Assembly (NCBI RefSeq): GCF_020497125.1 | Contig: NC_059072.1 | Location: 308,282,781 to 308,346,780, forward strand | Direction: 5' to 3' | Source: Mauremys mutica | Lineage: Eukaryota > Chordata > Testudines > Geoemydidae | Length of the DNA stretch: 64,000 nucleotides | In this document: one piece after another, positions 36,126 through 49,186 of the stretch | Layout: each line of letters begins with the position of its first letter | Position numbering within the stretch: the stretch's first letter is position 1 | Notes under the pieces: generated by a model | Databases searched by the model: none | What the model was told of the DNA's origin: nothing | Seen by the model: only the letters and a program-made list of their open reading frames with translations | Position numbers and translations under genes: made by a program

Positions 36126-39100
36126 ATTCCTATTAAAGATTTTCCCAGCCTGTGCCTACTAATTTCACAATCTATCACCTCAAGCTTCCGCCTATTAGTG
36201 GTGGGAAATGGCCTTGCATGCTCTAGTCTACAAAGCATTCCCTCAGGACAGTATTAATGACAAACAACTCACAGTTGCTGGCAATTGTTTTTCCATCACC
36301 CTCATCCTAGTAAGTCAAAAATGCAACTTTTAAAAACTGTATCACTGGCAAATAATTTTATTCTGGTGAAGCTTTGGTGACAAAATCGGTCACAGATGTT
36401 TAGCCAATATATTAATAAATGGTTCACAGATAGTTTATCAGTCTTTGTGGCTGGTTATGATTCCTAATGTATCACATTCAGTAAGAAGTTCATCTTCGGT
36501 TTTCAGTCAGTTGCAGATGGAAATTAAGTTGACTTAGCTGCTTGGCAAAAAATAAAAGAACACTTTTTACTGATTATATTAGTGGCAGCTCAGCATGTGA
36601 AGTGAGGCTCTCTTTATTCACTTAGAATTTTCATGTCACAGACTTCCCTAATTAAAATGCTTTGACCAACTATTTTTCATTGTGTTTTATTCGTAATGTG
36701 GTCTGAGTGTAGTAAAGCACTAGTTTAATTGTTTCTAATGTTTAAATCAATTAATATTTCTGCAGAAGGAAACATTTAGTGCATTCAAATAAAAGCACCC
36801 CTTATGCCAGAAGGACACATCACTATGGTAAAGATATCTTGGAGTTTCATACAGGAGGTGTGCAAGCTCCCAGGTAAAGCTCTTAACTACAGCACAGCAT
36901 TAGTGTGAAATGTAAGTTCTGCAGAGGAGAGGAGCCCCTGGAGCAGGGAATCAGTATTTTGTTTACAAACAGAGGCAGGGTGATTAAGATAAGAAAGGGC
37001 TGGTGATTAAATTAAGGATATGGAAGAGGAATCCCTGTGGGAGGTGTGAGAAGAGGGGTTGTTTTAGAGAGAACAGGGGACTCAGAAAAAATACAGCAAA
37101 GCACTGAGCTTAGGTTACATTCAGAAAAGGGGAAGATTTGGGGGCATAAGTGAAAAGAAGGGGTCAAACCCAGGGAAGGGCTAGCAGGGTATAGAGAAAT
37201 TCCCACTCTACCTGTGCTACTTATAAGGCCCCATCACCATAGTATCTGAGGCTGTGCCTCACAATGTCTAACCTATTTCTCCTCCCTTCCCCTCGGTGAG
37301 GTAAAGCAATGCTGTTATCCCTATTAGACAGATGGGGCACTGAGGCAAACACAGACTAAAGGCCAGATTTTCAAAAGCATTTAGGCACCTAGTGAGATTT
37401 TTCAAATGCACTTAGACAGCTTGGTGCTTTGTAAACCCCACTAGATGTCTAGCTGCATTTTTGGGTGCCTAAAAACCATTGAAATTCTGTCCTTAAAGCA
37501 CTGGCTTGGGGTCAGACAGGAAGTCCCAGGGAAGAGTAGAACCCCAGTCTTTCAGGACTAGCTCCCTATCCAGCAGACCAGCCTCTCAGTTGTTACTGCA
37601 TGCTGCAAAAAAAGAGGACTCTGATAGATGGGAGCAAAACCAAGTTCTCTGAGACTCCAGCAAATGGTCCCAGGGGGGGATGTCCTGATTGACAGCATGA
37701 AAAGCAGTACAGAGGTTTGGAAAGCTGGAGAATGAGACTCAGATGAGAAGAGATCACTTAACTCCTAAAGGGTGGCAGGTTCTGCACCATGCTGGGTTGT
37801 ACAGCAATGGCTGCTGTGTGATTTTACGTTTTAACTGAAAACCATTTTGTTCAGTCATTTTTTGTTCTGAGTTTGAGAAAAGGAAGGAATGAGAAAGTGT
37901 CATATAAGTATCAGATGTGATTATACATCAAATTCTTAGGGTTTCAGCTTTATTCAGGCCAATTCCAGAACAAAGAACAGAAACTGCATCCACTGAATCC
38001 ATAAAGTTGGCAATTATTGTCATGATTTGCATAATTCACTGGGCACCATGTGTGATCAGCACTGTTCAGAATATGCCAGAAAATCCAGTCCCTGAGCCAA
38101 TGTATATAAGATGTGTAACCCCAGATAAGATGGCTCAGATATTTAAGTATGAAGTATACAGCTATTGACCACACATGTTATCACATGTTCACTGTGATGT
38201 TTATGTCTGAGTGGAGGCACTGATGGCAATAGCAGTTTTAGTTGATTAAGGACTAGAAGATTTGACTCTCCAACTTTCTTTCTAAAAGAAGAGCTGCCCA
38301 GAGCTCCTGTGCCTGTTTATTTTCCTTTCCTGCCTGCAGTGGCCCTGATATACCTCAGAAGTCTGTTTTGTTTTTTTCTCAACTTTAAAATATAGAATTT
38401 TTTTGGTGTTTGGTTTTAAATATACTCAAGTGAGAACTGCAACTCAGTTGCTGTAGTGTTGTGTTTAAGAGCCTTCTGGAAAATAACTGGCCTTTAAACA
38501 GAAGTAAAAGCAGTGTTGCCAACTCTCATGATTTTGAAACGAGTCTCATGATAATTGTTTTCCTTAAAGCCCCAGCTCCAGGAGTCAGGTAGGTATGTGA
38601 TGATTTCAGCCTTCATTCTTAAAGACAAATGAGTTTCTAGTCTTCATGGCTGTGGAGAAAGCTTCGAAATGTGACCCCAGTGCACCCTAAAGGCTCAAAA
38701 AGCAGAAGGCAAATAAAAAGAACCCCAAATCTGTTATTTTTACATAATCTTGTGATAGTAAAGCCAATCTCATGATTTTTGGTGAGCCTGATTCGTGTTT
38801 TTGAACATTTGGGATTGGCAATACTGTGAAAATGTCTTGGAAGTGTCAGTTTTACTCCTGTTTAAGGTTAGTTTCTTGTCTATTATTTGTAGTGAGGTGA
38901 CACCTCTAAAGCCCCAGGCAGGTGCAGTATAAACTCATGGGGCCTTGCCCTGGTAGGATGTTTCCAAAGTTAAATGATCTATTCCAAGCTTAGTGAACTG
39001 CAAAAAAGTGATATAAAGTAATCTAGATTTTTCTACAATTGTTTCAATTGTTGTATTCAAGAGTTAGTAACAAAGAATATACATTAAAATGCAACCAGTG

Positions 39101-39679
39101 TTAATTAAGTGACTTGACACAAGATGTGAGAATGTTAGTATTAGAGCTGGGTGGTCTAATATTTATTAAATCCTCTTTTTTTAATATATATAAGACTTAG
39201 ATACAGTGCTCCTATCAGCTAATTTCTAAATTATCTGCAAAAAACCCTAGGGTTTTCAGGTGCCTAAGTAGCTCTTGGAATTACGGTTAAAATTGGCCTC
39301 CCTGTACCAAAATCTGAAACAGTGCCCTTTTTGCTTAATCTTAGGCAAGCTGCAGATTGCCTACAGGCTCTGGTGTGATGAGGATTTGTGGATCGTGAGG
39401 CTGGTTGAAAGTTGGACATTGGGTGGAGAATGGTATTGGTCAGTTGAGAGTGATATTGTTTGGTTTAGAAATAAGTGGTGCAAAACTTCTACTTGAGGAA
39501 ATTCTTTGTACATCTAATTTGAATGGTATTTGCAATCTAATAAAAAACAAAAATAAATACTGCATCAGGTCCTGTTTTAGGAGAAATTTTTAAACCAGGC
39601 AACAAACATGCGCTATAATAATAACATATGTTGTATGTTTTGTAGGGTTTTGGGTACATATTATGCTCATATTAATTTT
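36126..39679. other. Intergenic DNA with scattered old repeats
   Basis: 37290-37500 has MIR-like (GTTATCCCTATTAGACAGAT, GATGGGGCACTGAGGCAAAC) and palindromic CAGATTTTCAAAAGCATTTA phrases. The rest looks unique. No coding exon recognised on either strand. Confidence 0.45.
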
Positions 39680-42600
39680 ATTCTTTGCAGCATACATTGA
39701 AGCTTGTACCACCATTGAAAAATATTTTATCGTTTTTTAAACAAAAGGCCCCTGCAAATGAAAACTGTGAAAGCTGAAGAGCCATCCTTGAAAAGGAATT
39801 GAGGAAAAGCTTCTGCAAGTAACAGTGTCCTGCCAGCAACACTGAAAACATAGTGAATGATGATCTTAGTGGCAATACATCATCAATGGCCACCACGTGT
39901 GTACCTCAAGAAGCCCTGTGTGCCCTGATATCACCAGAAGGTGGTTGTAGGCACAGTTTGTTACCTGCTCATGATGGGAATAATGACAGCTGTAGATATT
40001 TCATTGTGCAAAGGTGATCAACCGATACAGACTAAATAGAATTTATATCCTCTTACAAATGGTCTGTGTTTCAGCTAGAGTTGGTTTTCATTTGTTGGGG
40101 TTTTGTTTGTTTGTTTTCCATGTCATCACTTTGCTACTCAAAGCACAGTTAGACCAGGAGAACAGATTGGCAACTGAACATTCATTGAGCGTGATTTTAA
40201 GAAATGGGAAGATTGTCAAAGTTTATTAAAACAACATGTACTTAGTTCCAGGCATAATACAGCATCTCTTGCATGGCAAGAGTACAAGAAAACTTGAAAC
40301 CAATGGTTTGCCATGTGTTGTGCACATGCTCATTTCCAGTTCTTGTACTGCCATGACTGAAAATCAACAACATGTTGAAATACTTTTAATGGTATCCATA
40401 CTCTGTACAAGACATTGCTGTTGGGGAGCATGATGAAACATAGAACTCCAGCAATAAAGGAAATTACATTGAAATTCTGGAGCTGGTTGTTTCTACTCAA
40501 CCCAGTCGTTTCAATCGACTGAGAAGTGAGTAGCTTTGGACGTTATACATCTCATGAATACCAGATTGATGTGATACATTCTGCCACAGAAGTCCTGAGG
40601 GAAAGCATTGCTGAAGAAGTCAAACAAGCCAAGTATTTTTCTGTCCTTGTTGACTAATCAAAAGATGCATAAAAAAATAGCTGTATCCCCTAATGTGCTA
40701 CCATCGAAAATGAATCATTTAGGAAAGAGCTCCGTGGTGTTTCCACGTGGAAAACTTAACTGTTGAATCTGTTTCTAGCCTGATTATTCAAGAACTACAG
40801 TGTTTGAAGCTTGATATCAGTTACATGGTTGCCCCGTGCTATGAGGCAGCTTTTGTCCTGAGTGGGCATTTACAAGGAGTCCAAGATTGAATTTGAGAAA
40901 AATTACACATTCATTTATGTGCACATCAGGTTTACAGGCTTAATCCCGTTACTGCAGACACAAGTTCTAGCATTACCCAGTGTCAGGAAGTCTTTACCTT
41001 TGATTAGGAGCTCTACCTCTTCCTCAGAAGTAGTTACAAGTGCCACGAGCTGTTAAAGCTTAGCAAGAGCTTGACCAGAAGGTACTTGAGCTTGGTGGAT
41101 TATGTGAAACTCGTTGGTTTTGCCAGTATGAGTCCCTCAGAAAATTGCATGCAAGATATGACACTGTAGTGCGAACACTAGAAGCTAATTCAATTCAGAC
41201 AGCTGATAGAGCATCAGCTAGCACTGCAAATGGCCTCTTTGAGAGATTGCAGAGCTATTCCTGTTTGCTGAGGCTCTTCATCTTGGCAAAATTATGTGAG
41301 ATTTTGAATTGTGCTTCAGAAGTCCTGCAAATATGAAAATCTGACTTTATCTTGTGCCCTAGAACTAGTAGCCAGCAGTATTGCTGCTCTCCAAGAAATG
41401 AGATAATCTGAAAGCAAATGGAAGCAGCTATGTAATGAAGCTGGAAATATGACCACGGAACTTGAAATTGCCATTCCCAGTCAGGCAGTAGCAAAGGTTG
41501 ACCTAAGCGATGCAAACACAGCAAGATCACAAAGAACAAACAAAAATATCCTCTAAGCTAGTGCAGATCTTTGTTTCTGGCTCACATAGGCACATCCTGT
41601 TCCCAAGAGCAGCCAAGAATATATAAAAACTGATTTTTACTATCCTTGCTGCATAGAATTCTTTCTGAGCTTGACAGACAATTCACCTCCAAGTCTAGTT
41701 TGCTTTCTGCACTAAGTGCCTGTAATCCAAACAGTGACAGTTTTCTTGATTATAACAAATTAAAGATAATTGCAGATCACTATGCATCAACAGGCACCCA
41801 TTTTCACAATCTTGATGTAGAAATTGAAGCTGCCAAAATGCACTTTGCACCACAAAACTTGACATCAAATTCTAGAATGTCCTGAACAAATTATCAAGGG
41901 GTTATCAGTCTGTGTTGCTGTAGTGGGGCGGACTGCCCCACTCCCTGTGAGAATGGGCTGCAGCAGGCCAGGGTGCCTGCGCAGACAGGGCTTATTGTGA
42001 GCCAATCAGGGCCCAGTTTAGAGACAGCCAGTCAGGGCCAGGCTCAGACATATATAAAGGCCTGCCCAGAGCAGGAGCAGTCAGTCTGTCCCAGACCTTC
42101 AACAGGGGAAGGTCAGTCTCCAAGGGAGGAGACTAGCACCACGGACAGAGCAGTGCTGGCCAGGCTTGGGGAGGCTAGGGAGCTTGAACCCATGGCCTGC
42201 CAGGCTGCAGGCCCTGAAGGGGAGGGCCTAGCGGGTGCAAGGGGCCGTAGGGGAAGTGGCCCAGGGAAACAGACAGCAGAAGGGGAGAGAAGGACAGCGA
42301 GGCTGATGCCAGAGGGTCCCTGGGCCGGGACCCAGAGTAGAGGGTGGGCCTGGGTCCCCCCCTTCACTCCTTGCAGTGCACCCAGACATTGGCCGTAGGG
42401 AGCGGCCATATTGCTACGCCAGATCCCTGACAAGAGGGATTGGACTCAGAGGGCGGTTGGACATAGTGACTGGGGTGTGGGACTGCTGATCACCGACCCC
42501 TGGAAGGGGGCACAGATGGACTAAGGGGCACTGCCGGAGGGCAGTGGCCTCGAAGAGGACGCCGCCGAGCACGCAGCAACGTGGGTCCAAAGACAACAAC

Positions 42601-43000
42601 AGAGGACAGAATGATGGACGGGACACCACCAGGAGGAGGCGCTCCACTGGAACGAGCTAATTCCCAGAGTTACCAGCAGGAGGCGCAGCTGGGGTGAGTC
42701 CTGAACCCGTTACAGTTGCCAATTGTCAACATTGTCTGGAATCTCCCCTTTACTCCAGCATCAAATGAGAGGTACTTTTCTGTGCTACAGAGAGTTAAAG
42801 ACCACTTAAGATCCACAATGGCAGAAGGGCACTTAAACAAATTGGTGCTCTTGGCCTCTGAGTGTGAAGCTGCACAGCTGGATGTCAACAAGGTCATTGA
42901 TTATTTGGCCAAGATGTTATCCCCTACTATAGCTGATATCAGAAGTTTCTTGCTTCTATGTACTTTTATATTTTTCCCCTTCAAGCAGCATCACACTTAG
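39680..43000 (+). pseudogene. hAT-type transposase remnant (ZMYM/DUF4371-like), split by a solo LTR
   Basis: Broken coding blocks run in one direction: LKNILSFFKQKAPANEN near 39715; ISTRKLETNG and QQHVEILLMVSILCTRHCC near 40290-40430, then GNYIEILELVVSTQPSRFN; an ETRWFCQYESLRKLHARYDT block at 41100-41165; and the C-terminal hAT dimerisation motif FTPASNERYFSVLQRVKDHL with RSTMAEGHLNKLVLLASECE at 42750-42870. Many stops and shifts separate them. The solo LTR at 41919-42714 interrupts the last part. Element ends and target duplication were not found. Confidence 0.75.
41919..42714 (+). mobile_element. Solo LTR, 796 bp, with perfect 5-bp target duplication
   Basis: Starts TGTAGTGGGGCGGACTGCCC and ends GAACCCGTTACA (TG...CA). 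GTTGC flanks it at 41914-41918 and 42715-42719. A TATA box (ATATATAAAGG) lies near 42050. There is no internal retroelement sequence, so the coding part was lost by recombination between LTRs. It sits inside the hAT remnant and is therefore younger than it. It shares GGGGAAGTGGCCCAGGGAA with 16960-17655. Gypsy-like by appearance. Confidence 0.9.
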
Positions 43001-43159
43001 TTGTTTCCTGTAGAAAAATATTCCAGCTCCAACATAGTTAATATTTTAAATTAGAATGAGGAAAGTCATGAAACCACCTGGAATTATTTTTGGACTTGAA
43101 GCAACCAGAGATCACACCGCAGCCTGCAGTAAATGTTGTTCATGCCTCATAACAGGGAA
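43001..43159. other. Short unique segment
   Basis: AT-rich DNA after the hAT C-terminus; its terminal repeat may be here but was not recognised. Confidence 0.35.
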
Positions 43160-44284
43160 TTATGGTAGTGGGTGGGACGGGGTCCTTGAGGTGCAACCTG
43201 GACTATGGGACCACTAAGCCCTCCCTCCCACCAACCTGTGTTGTCTCTCATACTGTGGTGCTGATGTCAAGCTACAAACAAGTACTGCACTTACACAGAC
43301 ATCCACAGCTGTGTTCCATGAATGATCTCAGAGCCACTCATGAACCATCAATAGGGAGGCTCCAGCCAATTCCCACCCAGCTCCCCAGCCTTACACCCCA
43401 AGACTGTACTGCTCAAGTCCCCCATGGGCAGTGCAAATTCATTAAGTAGCTCGCAACTCCCTCAATGTGGAATGGACACACACTAGCCTTTGTAAACTGA
43501 GCTGAGATTTCCTGAGCACTTCAACCAAAACACTCTGTTTTAGGGAAAATATCAAACAAGTTTATTAACTACAGAAAGATAGATTTTAAGTGATTATAAG
43601 TGGTAGGCATAAAGGTCAGATCGTTACCTTAAGAAAATAAAAACTAAACATACTTTCTAAATCCTAAACTTTTAGTCTAAGCAATAGTTGAACCAAACAG
43701 TTTTTCTCATCCAGACAGATGGTACAAGCAGGATCAAAACACAGGTTGGGACTGCCCTCCAGCCTGGGACCACCATCCCCAGTTCAAAATCTTTGTCCGC
43801 CAGACATTCTTCCAGGTGTTGAGTTGGGGGAGGAGAGCGTGGGGCCAAGTGATGATGTCACTTCCCCTCTTTTATATTTTCTTCCCGTTTGCTGGAAAGG
43901 TCTTTGCTGTGATGTGGGGATCAGGCAGCCCCCATTGGTCAAGCAATTTCCATTGCATATGTGATCTCTGAAAAGTCTCTGGGATGGCCAGTGGGAGAGT
44001 GGATACCCTTTAATGGGCCATCAGAACATGTCTGGCTGGTCCTTTGTTGCAATTGAAAGGTTGGCTATGGGCATCTAACAACATATTTCAGTAACACATA
44101 TAGCAATATTTCATAACTGCACATATAATGACAGCACATACAATCCAACAGGTATTAATGTTTAACAGATCAAGACTTTTAAAATGATATCTCACAAGGT
44201 ATACTTTGTACAAAACATATCATACTTATACAACAGTGGTGCATATGGGGTTTCAGGGTGCTACTTTGAATTACAGAGTGTCAC
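43160..44284 (-). mobile_element. LTR-type retroelement, minus strand
   Basis: On the minus strand the element starts near 44284 with GTGACACTCTGTAATTC and contains GTTGTATAAGTATGATATG and TTTTGTACAAAGTATACC. Further in, the plus strand AACAAGTTTATTAACTACAG marks a polyadenylation signal (AATAAA) on the minus strand. It shares ordered phrases with the element at 59170-60385. The lower end is approximate. No coding sequence. Confidence 0.6.
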
Positions 44285-44468
44285 GGGGGAAGGTGGAAGG
44301 TAGATTTGGTAAAAATAGTAGCAATGTATCATGCTATGTGACTGCACTTCTACTTGTGTAAAAGCTAAAAAATTGATACATCAAGGCTGTAGGGTCAATA
44401 ATATTGTATTAGATTTGTCTCCTGTGTGTTCTGAACTGAACTCTGTTTTTATAAGCTTAAAAATTTAG

Positions 44469-46290
44469 TAGGGCTGTCAATCGCAGTTAATTCATGCGAT
44501 TAACTCAAAAAAATTAATCGTGATTAATCACACTGTTAAACAATAGAATACCAATTGAAATGTATTAAATATTTTGGACGTTTTTCTACATTTTCAAATA
44601 TATTGATTCCTATTGCAACACAGAATACAAAGTATACAGTGCTCACTTTATACTATTATTGTTATTACAAATATTTGCACTGTAAAAATGATAAACAAAA
44701 TAAATTGCATTTTTCAATTAACCTCATACAAGTACTATTGTGCAATCTCTTTATCCTGAAAGTGTAACTTACAAATGCATATTTTTTTTGCTACATAACT
44801 GCTCTCAAAAACAAAACAATGTAAAACTTTAGAGTCCACTCAGTTAGACTACAAGTCAACTCAGTCCTACTTCTTGTTCAGCCAATCGCTAAGACAAACA
44901 AGTTTGTTTACATTTACAGGAGATGATGCTGCCCGCTTCTTATTTACAGTGATACCTGAAAGTGAGAACAGGCGTTCGCATGGCACTGTTGCAGCCGGCA
45001 TTGGAAGGTATTTACGTGCCAGATATGCTAAACTTTCGTATGCCTCTTCATGCTTTGGCCACCATTCCAGAGGACATGCTTCCATGCTGATGATGCTCAT
45101 TTAAAAAAAATGTGTTAATTAAATTTGTGACTGAACTCCTTGGGGGAGAACTGTATGACTTTGGCTCTGTTTTACCTGCATTCTGCCATATATTTCATGT
45201 TATAGACATCTCAGATGATGACCCAGCATATGTTCGTTTTAAGAACACTTTCACTGCAGATTTGACAAAATGGAAAGAAGATACTAATGTGAGATTTCTA
45301 AAAATAGCTACAGCACTCGACCCAAGGTTTAAGAATCTGAAGTGCCGTCCAAAATCTGAGTGGGATGAGATGTGGCACATGCTTTCAGAAGTCTTAAAAG
45401 AGCAACACTCATAATAAAAATAATTGGAGATATACCTATCTCCTAGAACTGGAAGGGACCTTGAAAGGACATCAAGTCCAGCCCCCTGCCTTCACTAGCA
45501 GGACCAATTTTTGCCCCAGATCCCTAAGTGGCCCCCTCAAGGATTGAACTCACAACCCTGGGTTTAACAGGCCAATGCTCAAACCACTGAGCTATCCCTC
45601 CCTCCTCAGATGTGGAAACTATAGAACCCGAACCACCAAAAGAGAAAATCAGCCTTCTGCTGGTGGTATCTGATTCAGATGATGAAAATGAACATGCATC
45701 GGTTCACACTGCTTTGGATCATTATCGAGCAGAACCCATCATCAGCATGGACACATGTCCTCTGGAATGGTGGTTGAAGTACGAAGGGACATATGAATCT
45801 TTAGCGCATTTGGCACGTAAGTAACTTGCAACACCAGCTACAACAGTGCCATGCAAATGCCTGTTCTCACTTTCAGGTGAAATTGTAAACAAGAAGCGGG
45901 CAGCATTATCTCCTGGAAATTATAATCAAATTTGATAGTCTGAGCAATTGGCTGAAGTAGGACTGAGTGGACTTGCAGGCTCTAAAGTTTTACATTGTTT
46001 TATTTTTCAATGCAGTTATTTTTTGTACATAATTCTACATTTGTAACTTTCATGATAAAGAGATTTCACTACGGTGCTTGTATTAGGTGAATTGAAAAAT
46101 ACTATTTTGTTTTTTACAGTGCAAATATTTGTAATCAAAAATAAAGTGAGCACTATACACTTTGTATTATGTGTTGTAATTGAAATCAATATATTTGAAA
46201 ATGAAGAAAACATCCAAAAATATTTTTTAAAATGGCATTCCATTATTGTTTAACAACACACTTAATTTTTTTAATCGCTTGACAGCCTGA
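44469..46290 (+). mobile_element. Foldback (palindromic) hAT element 1
   Basis: TAGGGCTGTCAATCGCAGTT at the left and GCTTGACAGCCTGA at the right are terminal repeats, with perfect 8-bp duplication AAATTTAG at 44461-44468 and 46291-46298. The arms, about 44469-45100 and 45735-46290, are diverged inverted copies of one another: each carries the end of a hAT transposase (PLEWWPKHEEAYESLAYLAR, then VPCERLFSLSG on the minus strand in the left arm; the same segment on the plus strand in the right arm). Between them is one unpaired coding block on the plus strand (45112-45410: LIKFVTELLGGELYD, ALDPRFKNLKCRP). A SINE lies at 45412-45604. Non-autonomous. Confidence 0.9.
45412..45604 (-). mobile_element. 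tRNA-derived SINE of turtle Cry I type with a CR1-like tail
   Basis: On the minus strand it begins GGAGGGAGGGATAGCTCAGT, with A-box-like TAGCTCAGTGG and B-box-like GAGTTCAATCC. After a short body comes AAGGTCCCTTCCAGTTCTAG, the CR1-like 3' tail, and an AT-rich end. The 4-bp repeat CTCA flanks it at 45408-45411 and 45605-45608. The second foldback element lacks it at the equivalent place, confirming insertion after that family arose. Cry I-type SINEs are known from hidden-necked turtles. Confidence 0.88.
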
Positions 46291-46298
46291 AAATTTAG

Positions 46299-47104
46299 GT
46301 TTCATTTTGTAGTGGGTCTGCATGCCACAGGTGTCGAGTGCTTGCCAGTCTGTCTTGTGTTGGTAATTTTGTTGTAGTAAACCAATATAAATTGTTCAAA
46401 ATATAGGAAATAGCCAAAACGAAGGCTCCCAAAATGGATTTTTTGAAGGATAAAATGTAAAAATCACTCTAAGAGCTTCCAGGGGCCTGAGCTGCCCCTG
46501 CACTCCCACTGAAAGTTGCCTGCCCCATTGAAATCTGAAATGTCTCCCCTGTATTCAGCTCCAGGAAGCTGGTATGTGGATGAAAAGATCAGCCAGTCAT
46601 TTTCTCAGCTCAGTTGTTTAACAGTGTCAGATTTGCAGGCGGGCGAAGGATGTCAAACATTAGATGCTGGGCCTTGCTGGATTCTAACCCCTCAGTGACC
46701 AACTGGGGTAATGGAGGGAGCATAGGCCTTCTTGTCAAACAAGGTGTTATCACATGGTCAGAGGAAAGAAGGCAGACCAATCAGATTTCTTCTTTTCCTT
46801 AAGGGTATGAAGGTGATAGCCTGGCTGGTTCGTCCCCCTCAGAACTGCTTGCAGGAATTTCTTGGCGAGTCAGAATGGGGCATTCCCCATTGGCATCATA
46901 GAGTGGCATTTGATAAGTTGTTTTAGGCAAAGATCCCTGCCTTTCCAGCCTGCAAAATCCTCAAAGTTGTTTGAGATGCAGTCATCCTGAGACCACGCAT
47001 TTGGAATAGTTGCCATCAGTTTCTCCTGGCCTTGAAGACTACAGGAAACAATTTAAAATTCCAAAAATAATTAACAAAAAATAAGAAGCTAGTACAAGCC
47101 TGGA
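46299..47104. other. Intergenic DNA, nothing firm
   Basis: Three overlapping short plus frames (46516-46926) have no domains. Confidence 0.35.
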
Positions 47105-48290
47105 AGTGAGATCATAGTGTAAGCAGGGGAATGGTCCCACTATTGTGGGGAACTTTCCTGGCTTATACACTATCCTAGTGAAATGGGTTAGCGAAAGGAT
47201 CTGAATCCTCGCTCCCACTTCCTTTACCCAGAGGCCTGCCTGACCTCAAGGGCTCCCCTTCCACTCTCCCATGCTGTAGAGTCGTCGTAACCCCAACAAA
47301 GCTGGGCCCAGGATACCTGGGGGGCTCAACCCCCAATCTTGTTGTGATCACTTAGGGCAGGGGGTAGGGTGTCCCCACTTCAGGGTGCTCTCTCTGCACT
47401 GGATGCTTCCCTGCCCTACTGATCATTACATACAGTTCAAAGCAAATACAATTTATTAAACAGCAATCAGTTTAAAAAAATGGGAAAGGTTAAAAGAAAA
47501 CACATCACTCCACTCTGTGGCACGGGAACATCACAACCAGCATCTCTGGGATGTAACGGAAGTTCAGTCTGTTCCTCACACATCCCAAGCCTCCTTCTCA
47601 GGCCCTGGCTGTGCTGCAGGGATGCTGTGGGTCGGACACTTGCTCTCGCGGTGGCCACATGCTCTCAGGCCCTAGGTGGCAGGACATTTCCTTCCAGCAT
47701 CGCCCCCACCCTGTCAGGATTACAATCCCCCTCCAAGTCTGGCCTGCCAGGCATCTTGGCTGGTGGTGTCTCCCTGTGCTGGGCCCACTGGCCAGGGTCC
47801 CCCTGGCTCTCCCCAGCTGCTCACCGTACCCGGCTCCGGACTGCTCCAGCTCCAGCTCCACTCTGCCTCAGCATAGCTGCTGCTCTGCCTCCAGCTCCCC
47901 GGGCTGCTTCTCTGGCCCCTCTGGCTCTGGTTCCTACAGCTCTGCTCCCAGCGCAGGTCTGCTCTGTGGGTTGCTTCTGTGACTCTGCTCCCAGCACAGC
48001 TTGGGCCCCAGCTCTCTCCTTAGTCCGGCCCCACTCTGCCTGACCCAGGCAATTCCAGCTCACACGGAGGACAGGACCCCCAGCCTCCTGACTCCCTGAT
48101 TAGCCTGCCCATCCTGTCAATCAGGCTGACCTGGTGCATTGGCCTCTCCCCATTGTTCCTGGTGGCTGTCAGTCTCAGGGTCCTGATTTCCCCTCGACCC
48201 CTCCCCTTTCAGTGCTGGGAGCTAACCAACCCAGGTATAATAATGCAGAGATTCCAAAGCCAATAAGGGGATTTTGACATTCAACTCCCC
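47105..48290 (-). mobile_element. GC-rich LTR-type repeat, minus strand
   Basis: The plus strand at 47440-47465 (AATACAATTTATTAAACAGC) marks an AATAAA signal on the minus strand. The GC-rich part (47580-48130) consists of CTCTGCC, CAGCTCC and GGCCCC phrases with frames open on both strands by composition. The layout resembles the LTR at 43160. Ends not determined. Confidence 0.45.
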
Positions 48291-49174
48291 TTAAAAGCCA
48301 TGTGTCTAAATCCTCTTGTTGGCTTTGAAAGAGCAACCTAAATGCAGACAAAATTAAGATGGCAGTGAATTCGTGGGAGCTGTGGCAGCTCAGAAATTAA
48401 AACATGTAATTTGGCTCTCCAAACCACAAAGTTCAGATCCAGGTACAAATATCTGCAACGTTTGGGGATGTTAGGTCCATACCAAAATACCAGATCCAAT
48501 CTTCCTTGCAACCTAGTGACACACCTACATATTATGGTGTGTATTATATTTGGTGGCTGCTTTTTTTTCTCTCTCTGAGGACAAACCACATGCTCAGTCC
48601 AGTTCCCATCCTCACTGAGAACCCGTTGGATTCAACATTGACCCCAATAAAATAAGGAAAGGCATAGTAAAAGCTTTAAAAGCACTGCAGCTCTTATACT
48701 TTACATCCCTTCCTTCCTTCTTCTCCTCAACTGATTCTGTTAGCTAGATGGCTGTTTGAGCCAGTATAATCTAGCTTAGACTTCGAGAGAGCTGCCTTGT
48801 TGAACTATAAGACCTATTCACTCTCCTGCACTTTTGGTGGTGATCTTTTCAGACCTTGCAAACTAAATATGACCAGAACTGGTCTAGTCTGGGATTGGAA
48901 ACTTGCAATGGAAGCTCAGTGTTGCCGGGAGTGGTGCCGAAATGTCATCTGAGTCTATACACTATACCCTATAGTTCTGCTATAGGGCACTGTGATTGTT
49001 GGAAGTGCCCTTCTACTTTTTATTCCATTCAGATTCACGCTTTACGTGACATGATTAACAACTGTCACTTGTGATTAGTTTTCTCTCAGCCTCTCCCAGG
49101 GGAGAATTGTGTTTTTGTGGTGGGGTGTTTTGCTTTGAAAGGAATTTTTCAGCTTTTTTTTTTTTTAAATGTAC
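48291..49174. other. Intergenic DNA, nothing recognised
   Basis: No gene or complete repeat. A T-run is at 49154-49166. Confidence 0.35.
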
Positions 49175-49186
49175 ACGCCACTATGT

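Noticed and set aside
47480..48063. 187-codon plus-strand frame as a gene
   Set aside because: It lies in a GC-rich LTR-type repeat with open frames on both strands and no domain.
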